A stretch of 6,776 nucleotides of DNA from CBEUVQ01 sp965546615 (GCA_965546615.1 CBEUVQ010000063.1:1-6776); one strand, 5' to 3'. Counted from the stretch's first letter, positions 1-6,130 are shown. The notes: generated from the sequence alone by a model not told the origin. Translations and numbers: made by a program.

Positions 1-636
1 CGTAGATAACGCCTTTTCTAAGATTTTAAAAGCCTTAAACGGTTTTTGGTCAAATATTTGCTTTGAAAGTTGTGCTACCGGAACACCAACATCCAATAAA
101 CCCGCAATCCGTCTGTGAGTAAGTGACGTAGTACCTTCATACTTAAAAGAACCTGTATCTGTTACAATTGCAGTATATAAGTTGACAGCAATATCTAAAT
201 CCAGTTCCACTTTCATTAACTGCAGTAAGTCATAGATTATTTCCCCTGTAGCGGCTGCCTTGGAATCAATGTAATTTACATCTGCAAAAAAATCTTCACT
301 GACGTGATGATCAATCACAATGACTCGTACATCCTGCTTAAGAAGCAGCTGCAGTTCTTCTCCCAGACGTTCCGGCACAGAACAATCCAATACGACAAAG
401 GTATCATAACAGCCAAAGGGCAATCCCCGCTGCAAACGGTTTGCTCCCGGTAAAAAAGCGTACGTATCCGACATTTCATCGGGAACAGTCATTGTTACTT
501 TTTTGCCGATCTTCTCCAAGGCCAACCCCAACGCCAGAGTGGAGCCAATGCTGTCACCATCCGGCGTGATGTGGCCTGAGATAATAATTTTATCGGCTTT
601 ATGCAAAGCATTCGCTACACTCGCCAGCTTATTCAT
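1..636 (-). CDS. nrnA: DHH/DHHA1 phosphoesterase, NrnA-type oligoribonuclease / pAp phosphatase (3' part missing)
   Basis: The reading frame is open from 636 to the left window edge and gives 212 residues with no stop. The N-terminal DHH catalytic domain is clearly visible: the metal-binding motif HITPDGDSIGS (residues 22-32), LDCSVPERLG (83-92), the DHH triad IDHH (108-111), AAATGE (127-132) and TDTGSF (159-164). These are the motifs of the NrnA/pAp-phosphatase branch of the DHH family, which removes nucleotides from 2-5-mer RNAs and dephosphorylates pAp using Mn2+ in the cytoplasm. The C-terminal DHHA1 substrate-binding domain, about 100 residues, lies beyond the window. The chosen ATG overlaps the rbfA stop by 8 bp (ATGAATAA), which suggests translational coupling. 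An in-frame ATG at 657 would add seven residues (MKGITQS) but has no Shine-Dalgarno sequence. Family assignment is firm; the exact start is less sure. Substrate preference (NrnA, NrnB or pAp phosphatase) cannot be fixed from this part alone. Confidence 0.93.
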   Translation of the reverse strand, partial: MNKLASVANALHKADKIIISGHITPDGDSIGSTLALGLALEKIGKKVTMTVPDEMSDTYAFLPGANRLQRGLPFGCYDTFVVLDCSVPERLGEELQLLLKQDVRVIVIDHHVSEDFFADVNYIDSKAAATGEIIYDLLQLMKVELDLDIAVNLYTAIVTDTGSFKYEGTTSLTHRRIAGLLDVGVPVAQLSKQIFDQKPFKAFKILEKALST

Positions 637-991
637 TGATTGGGTTATCCCCTTCATTATTTACGTCGCGCAGCAGTTTCATAATTTTCGTGCCATGACT
701 GATGGAATCATCCAGCATAAATTGCAGTTCCGGCGTGTAGCGCAGCTTTATTCTGCGCCCCAATTCTGTCCGGATGTATCCTTTAGCCCGCTTTAACGCT
801 GCCATGGTTTCTTTAATTTGCTGCTCACTGCCTAAAATACTGATGTAAATTTTGGCATAACGCAAATCACTGGTTACCTGCACTGCAGTAATACTGACAA
901 AGCCAATTCCGGGGTCTTTTAATTCTCGTTGAATAATAGAAGAAGTCTCTATTTTTATTGCTTCAGCTAATCTTTCTGCACGGTGTGACAT
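629..991 (-). CDS. rbfA: Ribosome-binding factor A (30S maturation)
   Basis: The 120-residue protein is the usual length for RbfA. It binds the 30S subunit near the 5' end of 16S rRNA helix 1 and helps late maturation and cold adaptation. The start MSHRAERLAEAIK is the family's typical N-terminus, followed by the conserved block ELKDPGIGFVSITAVQVTSDLRYAKIYIS (about residues 23-51). The single type II KH fold shows the Ala-Lys-Gly kink (69-71, in RAKGYIR) that replaces the GxxG loop in this family. The conserved LRYTPELQFMLDDSI lies at about 83-97. The longer frame could begin with GTG at 1000, but that codon lies inside the Shine-Dalgarno GAGGAG (1000-1005). The ATG at 991, 8 nt downstream of that site, is therefore the start. 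The gene follows infB by 28 nt and overlaps nrnA by 8 nt. Placement beside IF2 is the standard arrangement. Confidence 0.97.
   Translation of the reverse strand: MSHRAERLAEAIKIETSSIIQRELKDPGIGFVSITAVQVTSDLRYAKIYISILGSEQQIKETMAALKRAKGYIRTELGRRIKLRYTPELQFMLDDSISHGTKIMKLLRDVNNEGDNPINE
649..655 (-). promoter_or_regulatory. Weak ribosome binding site of nrnA inside rbfA
   Basis: GAAGGGG lies 12 nt before the ATG at 636, which is farther than usual. It sits inside the rbfA coding end. The G run could pair with the CCC that follows it, forming a tiny 3-bp hairpin. The poor spacing suggests that nrnA translation depends on ribosomes finishing rbfA. The site does not clearly decide between the starts at 636 and 657. 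Confidence 0.4.
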
Positions 992-999
992 AATCCACA

Positions 1000-1005
1000 C
1001 TCCTC
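1000..1005 (-). promoter_or_regulatory. Ribosome binding site that fixes the rbfA start
   Basis: GAGGAG is located 8 nt before the ATG at 991. An upstream in-frame GTG (998-1000) overlaps this site, so it cannot use it. That excludes the three-residue longer start (GTG-TGG-ATT). Confidence 0.85.
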
Positions 1006-1019
1006 TTTTTTAATATCAA

Positions 1020-3635
1020 CTAAGCAAGTTCCCGTTTAACTTCTTCCGTTGTAAACGCTTCAATAATATCTCCTTCTTCGATATCGTTGTAGCGTTCAAT
1101 GGTAATGCCGCATTCATAACCTTGAGCAACTTCTTTGGCATCATCTTTAAAGCGTTTTAAAGTATCTAATTTACCCTCGTGAATTACAATACCGTCGCGA
1201 ATCACTCTTACACCGGCATCACGGGTAATCTTGCCTTCTAATACATAACAGCCGGCAATTGTACCAATCTTTGAAACTTTAAAGGTCTTGCGCACTTCTG
1301 CTCTGCCTAAAATCACTTCTCGCTCTTCAGGGTCTAACAAACCGCTTAACGCTGCTTTAATGTCATCCACCGCATCATAAATTACCCGATAAAGGCGTAC
1401 ATCCACTTTTTCTGCTTCTGCCGCTTTGCGGGCATTTACATCCGGCCGCACGTTAAACCCAATGATAATGGCATTTGACGCCGAAGCCAGCATGATATCG
1501 GTTTCGGTAATTGCACCAACACCGCCATGCACCATTGTTACCTTAACTTCTTCATTGGAAAGGTTGGCCAGCGCTTGCCTCAACGCTTCAACCGAACCCT
1601 GCACGTCTGCCTTAACAATCAGCGGCAGTTCCTTAATATTACCGGCTTGAATATTTTTAAACAAATCATCTAATGACAATTTGGTAGTAATTTTCAATTC
1701 TTGCTCGCGCTTTTTCGCAATTCTTTTTTCAGCTACGCTGCGGGCCAGTTTTTCATCCTCAACCGCAACTAATATATCACCGGCTTCAGGAACATTGTTT
1801 AATCCCAGTACTTCTACCGGAATTGAAGGGCCGGCTTTTTTCACCCGCTTGCCCCGGTAATCCATCATTGCCCTTACGCGACCGTATGCACTGCCAACAA
1901 CAACTATATCGCCAACATTTAACGTTCCGTTTTGTACCAATACAGTTGCCACCGGACCGCGTCCTTTGTCCAGTTCAGCCTCAACTACAGTACCGCGCGC
2001 AAGTCTGTTGGGGTTAGCTTTAAATTCCGATAATTCTGCCACAAGCAAAATCATTTCCAACAATTCATCCAAACCGGTTTTTTGAACTGCTGAAACTTCT
2101 ACATTGATGACATCACCGCCCCACTGCTCAACAACCAAGCCGTGGTTGGCCAGTTCCTGCCGCACTCGATCGGGATTGGCATCCGGTTTGTCCATTTTGT
2201 TAATGGCCACAATAATAGGCACTTCGGCAGCTTTGGCGTGGTTAATTGCCTCAATAGTCTGCGGCATTACACCGTCATCAGCGGCAACTACCAATATAGC
2301 AATATCTGTTACCTGCGCTCCCCGGGCACGCATCGCAGTAAAAGCAGCATGGCCGGGTGTATCTAAAAAGGTAATCTTCTTACCGTTTTTCTCCACCTGG
2401 TAAGCGCCAATGTGCTGGGTAATGCCTCCTGCCTCGGTAGCAGTAACTTTGGTTTCCCGAATGGCATCCAAAAGCGAAGTTTTCCCGTGGTCAACGTGAC
2501 CCATTACCGTAACTACCGGCGGGCGCAGTTCCAAATCTTTTTCATCATCTTCTGCTTCCGTCATTACAAATTCTTCAATGTCTTCTTCTTTTTTAATAAT
2601 TACTTCATAACCGAATTCGTTAGCGATTAATGTCGCAGTATCTGCATCAATTTCCTGGTTGATAGTAGCCAATACACCCAGGCCCATTAAATTTTTAATG
2701 ACTTCCGCCGCAGTACTGCGCAGCTTTTCAGCCAATTGCTGAACGGTAATTTTTTCGCCAATGGTAATAGGTTTCTTTTCCATTGGCTGCCCCGGCATTT
2801 GTTTTCCTGCTTTGCTGCCTGATTTTTTGCGATTGTTCTTTCGATGTCCGTATTTTAAGTTCTTTTCTCTCTTATCGTGTTCTTCTGCCCGTATGTCTTT
2901 GCTGGGCAATTTATTTGCCTTACCGCGCTGCTCAATTCTCGCTCTTTCTTTTTGCTGCGCGCTAACCGCCGGATCTGGCTTGGGAATAGCTATATCAGCA
3001 TCTTTCCCCGCTTTACCGTGCGGTCTTTGATGTTTATTTTGCTGCTTTCCGCGGTTTTGCCCTGCACCTTGTTGAGATTTACCAAACCGTCGATTATCAT
3101 TATTTCTGCCTGTGTCTTTGCTGCCGCCCTGATGATCACGGGTTTTACCTTGATGATTATGGCTGTGTTGATCGTTGTTTGCAAAACCGGATTTTGCCGG
3201 ACGCCTTTTCTGCTGGTGGTCACCTGTCTGAGATTGCGTTCTTTCCCCCGGCTTATTGCTTGATCTCTGCGAACCCTTATTGCTGTTCATGTTGGAGTTA
3301 TGAGCATGTTTTGCTTTACCGGCATTTTGAGCACCGGCATTAGGTTTGCGTTCTTCAAACCGACGATCGGGCGGACGGGAAGGAACGCGGTCAACCACAC
3401 CCGGACCCCGGTCATAATTTTTTTTGCGATGATCAGAATTTCTTTTCTTTTCAGCGGATTCTTGCCCGCTGCCGGCATTTCCGGTCACAGCTTGCTTAAG
3501 CTTTTGCGCAGCTTCATCTTCAACCATGCTAAGCGGTGATTTTACCTCAATGCCCAAATCGTTAAGCTTCCTAATTACCTCTTTGGTTTCTATCTTTAAG
3601 TCTTTAGCGAGTTCATGCACTCTTTTTTTTGTCAT
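1020..3635 (-). CDS. infB: Translation initiation factor IF-2
   Basis: This 871-residue GTPase delivers fMet-tRNA to the 30S subunit and promotes subunit joining. An IF2_N subdomain (residues 1-48, MTKKRVHELAKDLKIETKEVIRKL) is followed by a long low-complexity basic linker (about 56-285). A second IF2_N domain (290-347, ITIGEKITVQQLAEKL) comes next. The G domain has G1 GHVDHGKT (379-386), G2 Thr406 in GGITQ, G3 DTPGH (425-429), G4 NKMD (479-482) and G5 SA (515-516), all intact. Domain II is at about 545-635, domain III at about 665-765, and the fMet-tRNA-binding domain IV runs from about 775 to the end. The gene starts at ATG 3635, 7 nt after a strong GGAGG (3643-3647) in a 33-nt gap after ylxQ. 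No ylxP gene follows it. A shorter IF2 isoform from an internal start (for example Met280 or Met285) is possible, but I see only weak Shine-Dalgarno sequences there. Confidence 0.99.
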   Translation of the reverse strand: MTKKRVHELAKDLKIETKEVIRKLNDLGIEVKSPLSMVEDEAAQKLKQAVTGNAGSGQESAEKKRNSDHRKKNYDRGPGVVDRVPSRPPDRRFEERKPNAGAQNAGKAKHAHNSNMNSNKGSQRSSNKPGERTQSQTGDHQQKRRPAKSGFANNDQHSHNHQGKTRDHQGGSKDTGRNNDNRRFGKSQQGAGQNRGKQQNKHQRPHGKAGKDADIAIPKPDPAVSAQQKERARIEQRGKANKLPSKDIRAEEHDKREKNLKYGHRKNNRKKSGSKAGKQMPGQPMEKKPITIGEKITVQQLAEKLRSTAAEVIKNLMGLGVLATINQEIDADTATLIANEFGYEVIIKKEEDIEEFVMTEAEDDEKDLELRPPVVTVMGHVDHGKTSLLDAIRETKVTATEAGGITQHIGAYQVEKNGKKITFLDTPGHAAFTAMRARGAQVTDIAILVVAADDGVMPQTIEAINHAKAAEVPIIVAINKMDKPDANPDRVRQELANHGLVVEQWGGDVINVEVSAVQKTGLDELLEMILLVAELSEFKANPNRLARGTVVEAELDKGRGPVATVLVQNGTLNVGDIVVVGSAYGRVRAMMDYRGKRVKKAGPSIPVEVLGLNNVPEAGDILVAVEDEKLARSVAEKRIAKKREQELKITTKLSLDDLFKNIQAGNIKELPLIVKADVQGSVEALRQALANLSNEEVKVTMVHGGVGAITETDIMLASASNAIIIGFNVRPDVNARKAAEAEKVDVRLYRVIYDAVDDIKAALSGLLDPEEREVILGRAEVRKTFKVSKIGTIAGCYVLEGKITRDAGVRVIRDGIVIHEGKLDTLKRFKDDAKEVAQGYECGITIERYNDIEEGDIIEAFTTEEVKRELA

Positions 3636-3668
3636 ATATCCACCTCCGTAAGATGACGCAAGTTTAAA

Positions 3669-3983
3669 TTATTCCTCCCCCCGTTCCAATGTCGAAATAA
3701 TTCCTTTCACAAAATTATCATCGCTGATGGCAATTACAGCCCGGGGAGATTTGCCAATTGCCCAACCAAGTTCTGCTTTTGTACCGCTGACAATCAATTT
3801 TACACCATTTTTTTTTGCTAAATGCAAAAATTCTTTTTTGGTTCGATCAGATGCATCTTCAGCTAACAAAACCAGTTTGGCTTTGCCATGCTGAATGGTT
3901 GATTTAACCAACGCATCACCTGATAACAGTTTTCCCGCGCGTTGACACAATCCCACCAAATCAGCAGTATGTTTATTCCACAT
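3669..3983 (-). CDS. ylxQ: YlxQ, L7Ae/L30e/S12e/Gadd45-family RNA-binding protein
   Basis: This 104-residue protein has the L7Ae fold signature: LVGLCQRAGKLLSG (residues 9-22), then KAKLVLLAEDAS (34-45), KKNGVKLIV (57-65) and a C-terminal GKSPRAVIAISD (77-88). Members of the family bind kink-turn RNA. The YlxQ branch sits between ylxR and infB in Firmicutes and is not an essential ribosomal protein; its exact target is not settled. The gene starts at ATG 3983 inside ylxR, overlapping it by 11 bp, with an AGGA about 8 nt upstream that is also inside ylxR. The two are probably translated in a coupled way. Residues 57-59 (KKN) are encoded across a run of nine A, an unusual slippery stretch for such a short gene. 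Family call is firm; the molecular role is inferred from relatives. Confidence 0.93.
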   Translation of the reverse strand: MWNKHTADLVGLCQRAGKLLSGDALVKSTIQHGKAKLVLLAEDASDRTKKEFLHLAKKNGVKLIVSGTKAELGWAIGKSPRAVIAISDDNFVKGIISTLERGEE

Positions 3984-4245
3984 TTTCGATTTCCTGCCTC
4001 AGCATGGTATATACTTCTTGGTTTATGTTATGCTTCAACGCTTTACCCAAACGTTTTGCTTTAATTGCTTTTTCCAAACATTCCTTGTGAGGGCAAATAT
4101 ACGCCCCCCGACCGTTCCTTTTTCCGGTGCGGTCAATTTCTACAGTTCCTTCCGGTGTACGTACAATTCTAATTAGCTCTTTTTTTACTTTCATCTCCTG
4201 ACACCCGATACACATGCGCATGGGTAGCTTTTTAGGTTTTGGCAT
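3973..4245 (-). CDS. ylxR: YlxR (RnpM-type) RNA-binding protein, DUF448 family
   Basis: The 90-residue basic protein has the YlxR family marks. These are the N-terminal PMRMCIGCQEMKVKKELIRIVR with Cys12 and Cys15, the glycine motif GRGAYIC (residues 45-51), and the second cysteine pair Cys51/Cys56 (CPHKEC). A Lys/Arg-rich helix follows (about 59-72, KAIKAKRLGKALKH). The four cysteines are placed as a possible metal or structural site, though not every family member keeps them. In Bacillus subtilis this protein has been described as an RNase P modulator (RnpM) that binds RNA. The start at 4245 follows GGGGGAGG, with only 3 nt from the GGAGG core to the ATG. The alternatives Met9 and Met11 would cut into the conserved N-terminus, so 4245 is kept. 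The gene lies 51 nt after nusA and overlaps ylxQ by 11 bp. Confidence 0.95.
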   Translation of the reverse strand: MPKPKKLPMRMCIGCQEMKVKKELIRIVRTPEGTVEIDRTGKRNGRGAYICPHKECLEKAIKAKRLGKALKHNINQEVYTMLRQEIENVE

Positions 4246-4296
4246 GATCCTCCCCCTCAGAAAACACCAACAGTCTCAAGCTTTACCAATACTTAA

Positions 4297-5439
4297 CTAA
4301 TCGTTTTGTTCATCCTCAAAACAATCATCATTTAAGTAATCCTCAACATTATCTTCGCCAAAATCATAATCATTGCCATACTGATCATAATACTGAGGAT
4401 AAAGCTCTTTCATCTGGGTTTCACTCTTGATATCAATTTTCCAACCGGTTAATTTAGCTGCCAACCGCGCATTTTGTCCTTCTTTACCAATAGCCAGCGA
4501 AAGCTGATAATCCGGAACGATTACCCGAGCCACTTTTTCATCTTCCCAAACCTCTACTGCCACTACCTTAGATGGCGACAAAGAGTTAGCAACGTATTTA
4601 GATGGGTCGGGGTCCCACTTGACAACATCTATCTTTTCTCCGTTAAGTTCATTAACTATATTTTGTACCCGCATCCCTTTAGGACCAACGCAAGCCCCCA
4701 CCGGATCAACATTTTCATCGGCCGAATAAACAGCAATTTTCGAACGGGCCCCAGCTTCCCGAGCTATCGATTTTAGTTCGACAATCCCTTCCTGAAGCTC
4801 AGGAACCTCCATTTCCAGCAATCTTTTTAACAAGCCGGGATGAGTGCGGGAAACCATAATTTGCGGACCTTTGGTGGTCTTGCGTACTTCAACAATATAA
4901 GTTTTCAACCTTAGCCCGGGGTAATAGTTCTCAGTAGGAATTTGTTCAGACGGGGCAAGCACCGCTTCTGTTTTTCCCAGTTCAATATAAACGGTGCGCT
5001 GCTCTACCCGCTGAATAACACCGTTAATGATATCCCCTTCGCGGTTAGCATACTCTTCAAATATCACATTGCGTTCCGCCTCGCGAATACGCTGCACTAC
5101 CACTTGTTTTGCAGTTTGGGCAGCAATCCGGCCAAAATTTTTAGGGGTTACTTCCGATTCCACAACATCGCCCAGGCTATAATTGGGGTTAATGGCCTGG
5201 GCGTCTTCTAAAGAAATTTCAAATCTCTCATCTTCCACTTGGTCAGTAACAGTTCTTTGAGAAAACACTTTAAAAATTCCTGTTTCACGATCAATGGTTA
5301 CTTTGGCATTTTGCGCTGAACCAAAGTTGCGTTTGTAAGCAGATAACAATGCTGCTTCAATTGCTTCTAAGAGTACTTCTACCGAAATTCCTTTTTCCTT
5401 TTCCAGGTCATACAATGCTTCCAAAAACTCTGTATTCAT
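4297..5439 (-). CDS. nusA: Transcription termination/antitermination factor NusA
   Basis: The 380-residue protein binds RNA polymerase and nascent RNA and controls pausing, intrinsic termination and antitermination. Its domain order is standard for Gram-positives. The RNAP-binding N-terminal domain (1 to about 125) begins MNTEFLEALYDLEKEKGIS. An S1 domain follows (about 134-198, EGDIINGVIQRVEQRTVYIELG). KH1 has the loop VGPKGMR (251-257) and KH2 has IGKEGQN (317-323). It has no C-terminal acidic-repeat domains of the E. coli type. Instead it ends in a strongly acidic, Tyr-rich tail (345-380) with no Lys or Arg after Lys344. The start at 5439 has an ideal AGGAGG 8 nt upstream, in a 22-nt gap after rimP. 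The gene is the second of the operon, downstream of the hairpin-bearing leader that its product may act on. Confidence 0.99.
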   Translation of the reverse strand: MNTEFLEALYDLEKEKGISVEVLLEAIEAALLSAYKRNFGSAQNAKVTIDRETGIFKVFSQRTVTDQVEDERFEISLEDAQAINPNYSLGDVVESEVTPKNFGRIAAQTAKQVVVQRIREAERNVIFEEYANREGDIINGVIQRVEQRTVYIELGKTEAVLAPSEQIPTENYYPGLRLKTYIVEVRKTTKGPQIMVSRTHPGLLKRLLEMEVPELQEGIVELKSIAREAGARSKIAVYSADENVDPVGACVGPKGMRVQNIVNELNGEKIDVVKWDPDPSKYVANSLSPSKVVAVEVWEDEKVARVIVPDYQLSLAIGKEGQNARLAAKLTGWKIDIKSETQMKELYPQYYDQYGNDYDFGEDNVEDYLNDDCFEDEQND

Positions 5440-5461
5440 TTGTTGATCCTCCTAAAACAAC

Positions 5462-5923
5462 CTAAAAATCTACTGCCAACCTGGTCAGTGAAATTTTATC
5501 CATTGGTATGGTTACCTGTTCATTGTCAACTTCAAGCCGGACACCGTCATCTTGCAGGCCGATTAACATTCCGGTAATAGTTTTCTTACCGTTAACCGGT
5601 ATATAAGTTTTTACTGTAACTAAATTGCCGGCAAAGCGCTTATAATCTTCCGGTTTATTCAGCGGCCTTTCAATACCCGGCGAAGATACTTCCAGTATGT
5701 AGGATTGAGGTATAGGATCCTTTTCATCTAAAATTTTATCCAGCTGCTCTGACACCGCCTGGCAATCGTCTAAGTCCACACCGCCGGGCTTGTCAATGTA
5801 AATTCGCAGATACCATTGACCACCTTCTTTAACAAACTCTACGTCAACCAGCTCTAAATTCAGCATTTCGACGATTGGTTTGGTAAATTCTTCTACTTGT
5901 GCAGCAATGTTAGACTTGCTCAT
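5462..5923 (-). CDS. rimP: Ribosome maturation factor RimP
   Basis: This 153-residue protein of usual length is required for early 30S assembly, before binding of S12. The N-terminal alpha/beta domain (1 to about 88) carries LELVDVEFVKEGGQWYLRIYIDKPGGVDLDDC and ends with the family's hallmark LEVSSPGIERPL (77-88). The C-terminal Sm-like barrel (about 91-153) has FAGNLVTVKTY and the GMLIGLQDDGVRLEV strand pair. Two adjacent ATG codons exist. The second (5923) is 7 nt after GGAGG, whereas the first (5926) is only 4 nt away, so I prefer 5923; the choice changes one Met. The gene is first in the operon, after a leader of about 100 nt with a strong hairpin, and lies 22 nt before nusA. Confidence 0.97.
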   Translation of the reverse strand: MSKSNIAAQVEEFTKPIVEMLNLELVDVEFVKEGGQWYLRIYIDKPGGVDLDDCQAVSEQLDKILDEKDPIPQSYILEVSSPGIERPLNKPEDYKRFAGNLVTVKTYIPVNGKKTITGMLIGLQDDGVRLEVDNEQVTIPMDKISLTRLAVDF

Positions 5924-5930
5924 CATAGAG

Positions 5931-5937
5931 CCTCCTT
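5931..5937 (-). promoter_or_regulatory. Ribosome binding site of rimP
   Basis: AAGGAGG is a near-perfect match to the 16S rRNA tail. Its spacing (7 nt to ATG 5923, 4 nt to ATG 5926) favours the second Met as the start. Six of its bases could also pair with CTCTTT in the leader hairpin's 3' arm (5976-5981), with one G-U pair. Confidence 0.8.
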
Positions 5938-5974
5938 ATCAAAATCTCACTGTCCTAAGTACAAAAGATAATAC

Positions 5975-6001
5975 GAAAGAGTGGGTGCAACCCACTCTTT
6001 C
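5975..6001 (-). terminator. Leader hairpin of the rimP-nusA operon, candidate attenuator
   Basis: The 12-nt arms (5990-6001 and 5975-5986) are perfectly complementary with a 3-nt loop, and the stem includes GAGTGGG/CCCACTC. On the minus strand the stem is followed by GTATTATCTTTTGTA, T-rich but interrupted by G, A and C, so it is not a clean intrinsic terminator. It lies about 20 nt after the predicted transcription start and about 50 nt before rimP. Strong hairpins with an imperfect U tract are what NusA-dependent terminators look like. From memory, Firmicute rimP leaders often carry a similar AAGAGTGGG inverted repeat, and autoregulation of the nusA operon by termination has been reported in B. 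subtilis. The hairpin is certain; the attenuator role is inferred. On the plus strand no T tract follows. Confidence 0.65.
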
Positions 6002-6029
6002 CAAAACGTTCCTCAGTTCATACAGACTT

Positions 6030-6058
6030 AGTATAGCACACCAACCACTTGTTATCAA
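6030..6058 (-). promoter_or_regulatory. SigA-type promoter of the rimP-nusA-infB operon
   Basis: On the minus strand a -35 box TTGATA (6053-6058, consensus TTGACA) and a -10 box TATACT (6030-6035, consensus TATAAT) are separated by exactly 17 nt. A TG one base before the -10 box (6037-6038) makes an extended -10. Transcription should start near 6022-6024, giving a leader of about 100 nt to rimP. This is the only convincing promoter in the window, and it precedes the whole block of genes. Confidence 0.8.
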
Positions 6059-6077
6059 GTAAAAAACCGTCGGCAGT

Positions 6078-6100
6078 ATGACAGCACTACTTTCTGTCAT
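6078..6100. repeat. Short inverted repeat upstream of the operon promoter
   Basis: ATGACAG (6078-6084) and CTGTCAT (6094-6100) are 7-bp perfect arms around a 9-nt centre. The repeat lies about 20 bp upstream of the -35 box. It could be part of the polC 3' end structure or a dyad for a DNA-binding protein. A 7-bp repeat in AT-rich DNA can also arise by chance. Confidence 0.3.
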
Positions 6101-6130
6101 TATTATTACCAAAGAAGGATAATATATACA

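Noticed and set aside
503..796. 97-residue plus-strand open frame
   Set aside because: It is antisense to the nrnA start and rbfA end, both of which have clear family motifs.
2877..3263. 128-residue plus-strand open frame with hydrophobic, membrane-like composition
   Set aside because: It is the antisense shadow of the Lys/Asn/Gln-rich infB linker, whose complement reads as Phe, Leu, Ile and Val codons. It has no ribosome binding site.
2990..3478. Two open stretches (2990-3223 and 3287-3478) in the same alternate minus frame inside the infB linker
   Set aside because: They lack Shine-Dalgarno sites and are separated by stops. Low-complexity A-rich linker codons leave alternate frames open by chance.
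4246..4296. Internal promoter or terminator between nusA and ylxR
   Set aside because: The 51-nt gap shows only the ylxR ribosome binding site; no -35/-10 pair or hairpin with a T tract was found.
5975..6001. Hairpin as a plus-strand terminator or an insertion-sequence end
   Set aside because: There is no plus-strand gene to terminate and no T tract on that side. There is no transposase or matching repeat elsewhere in the window.
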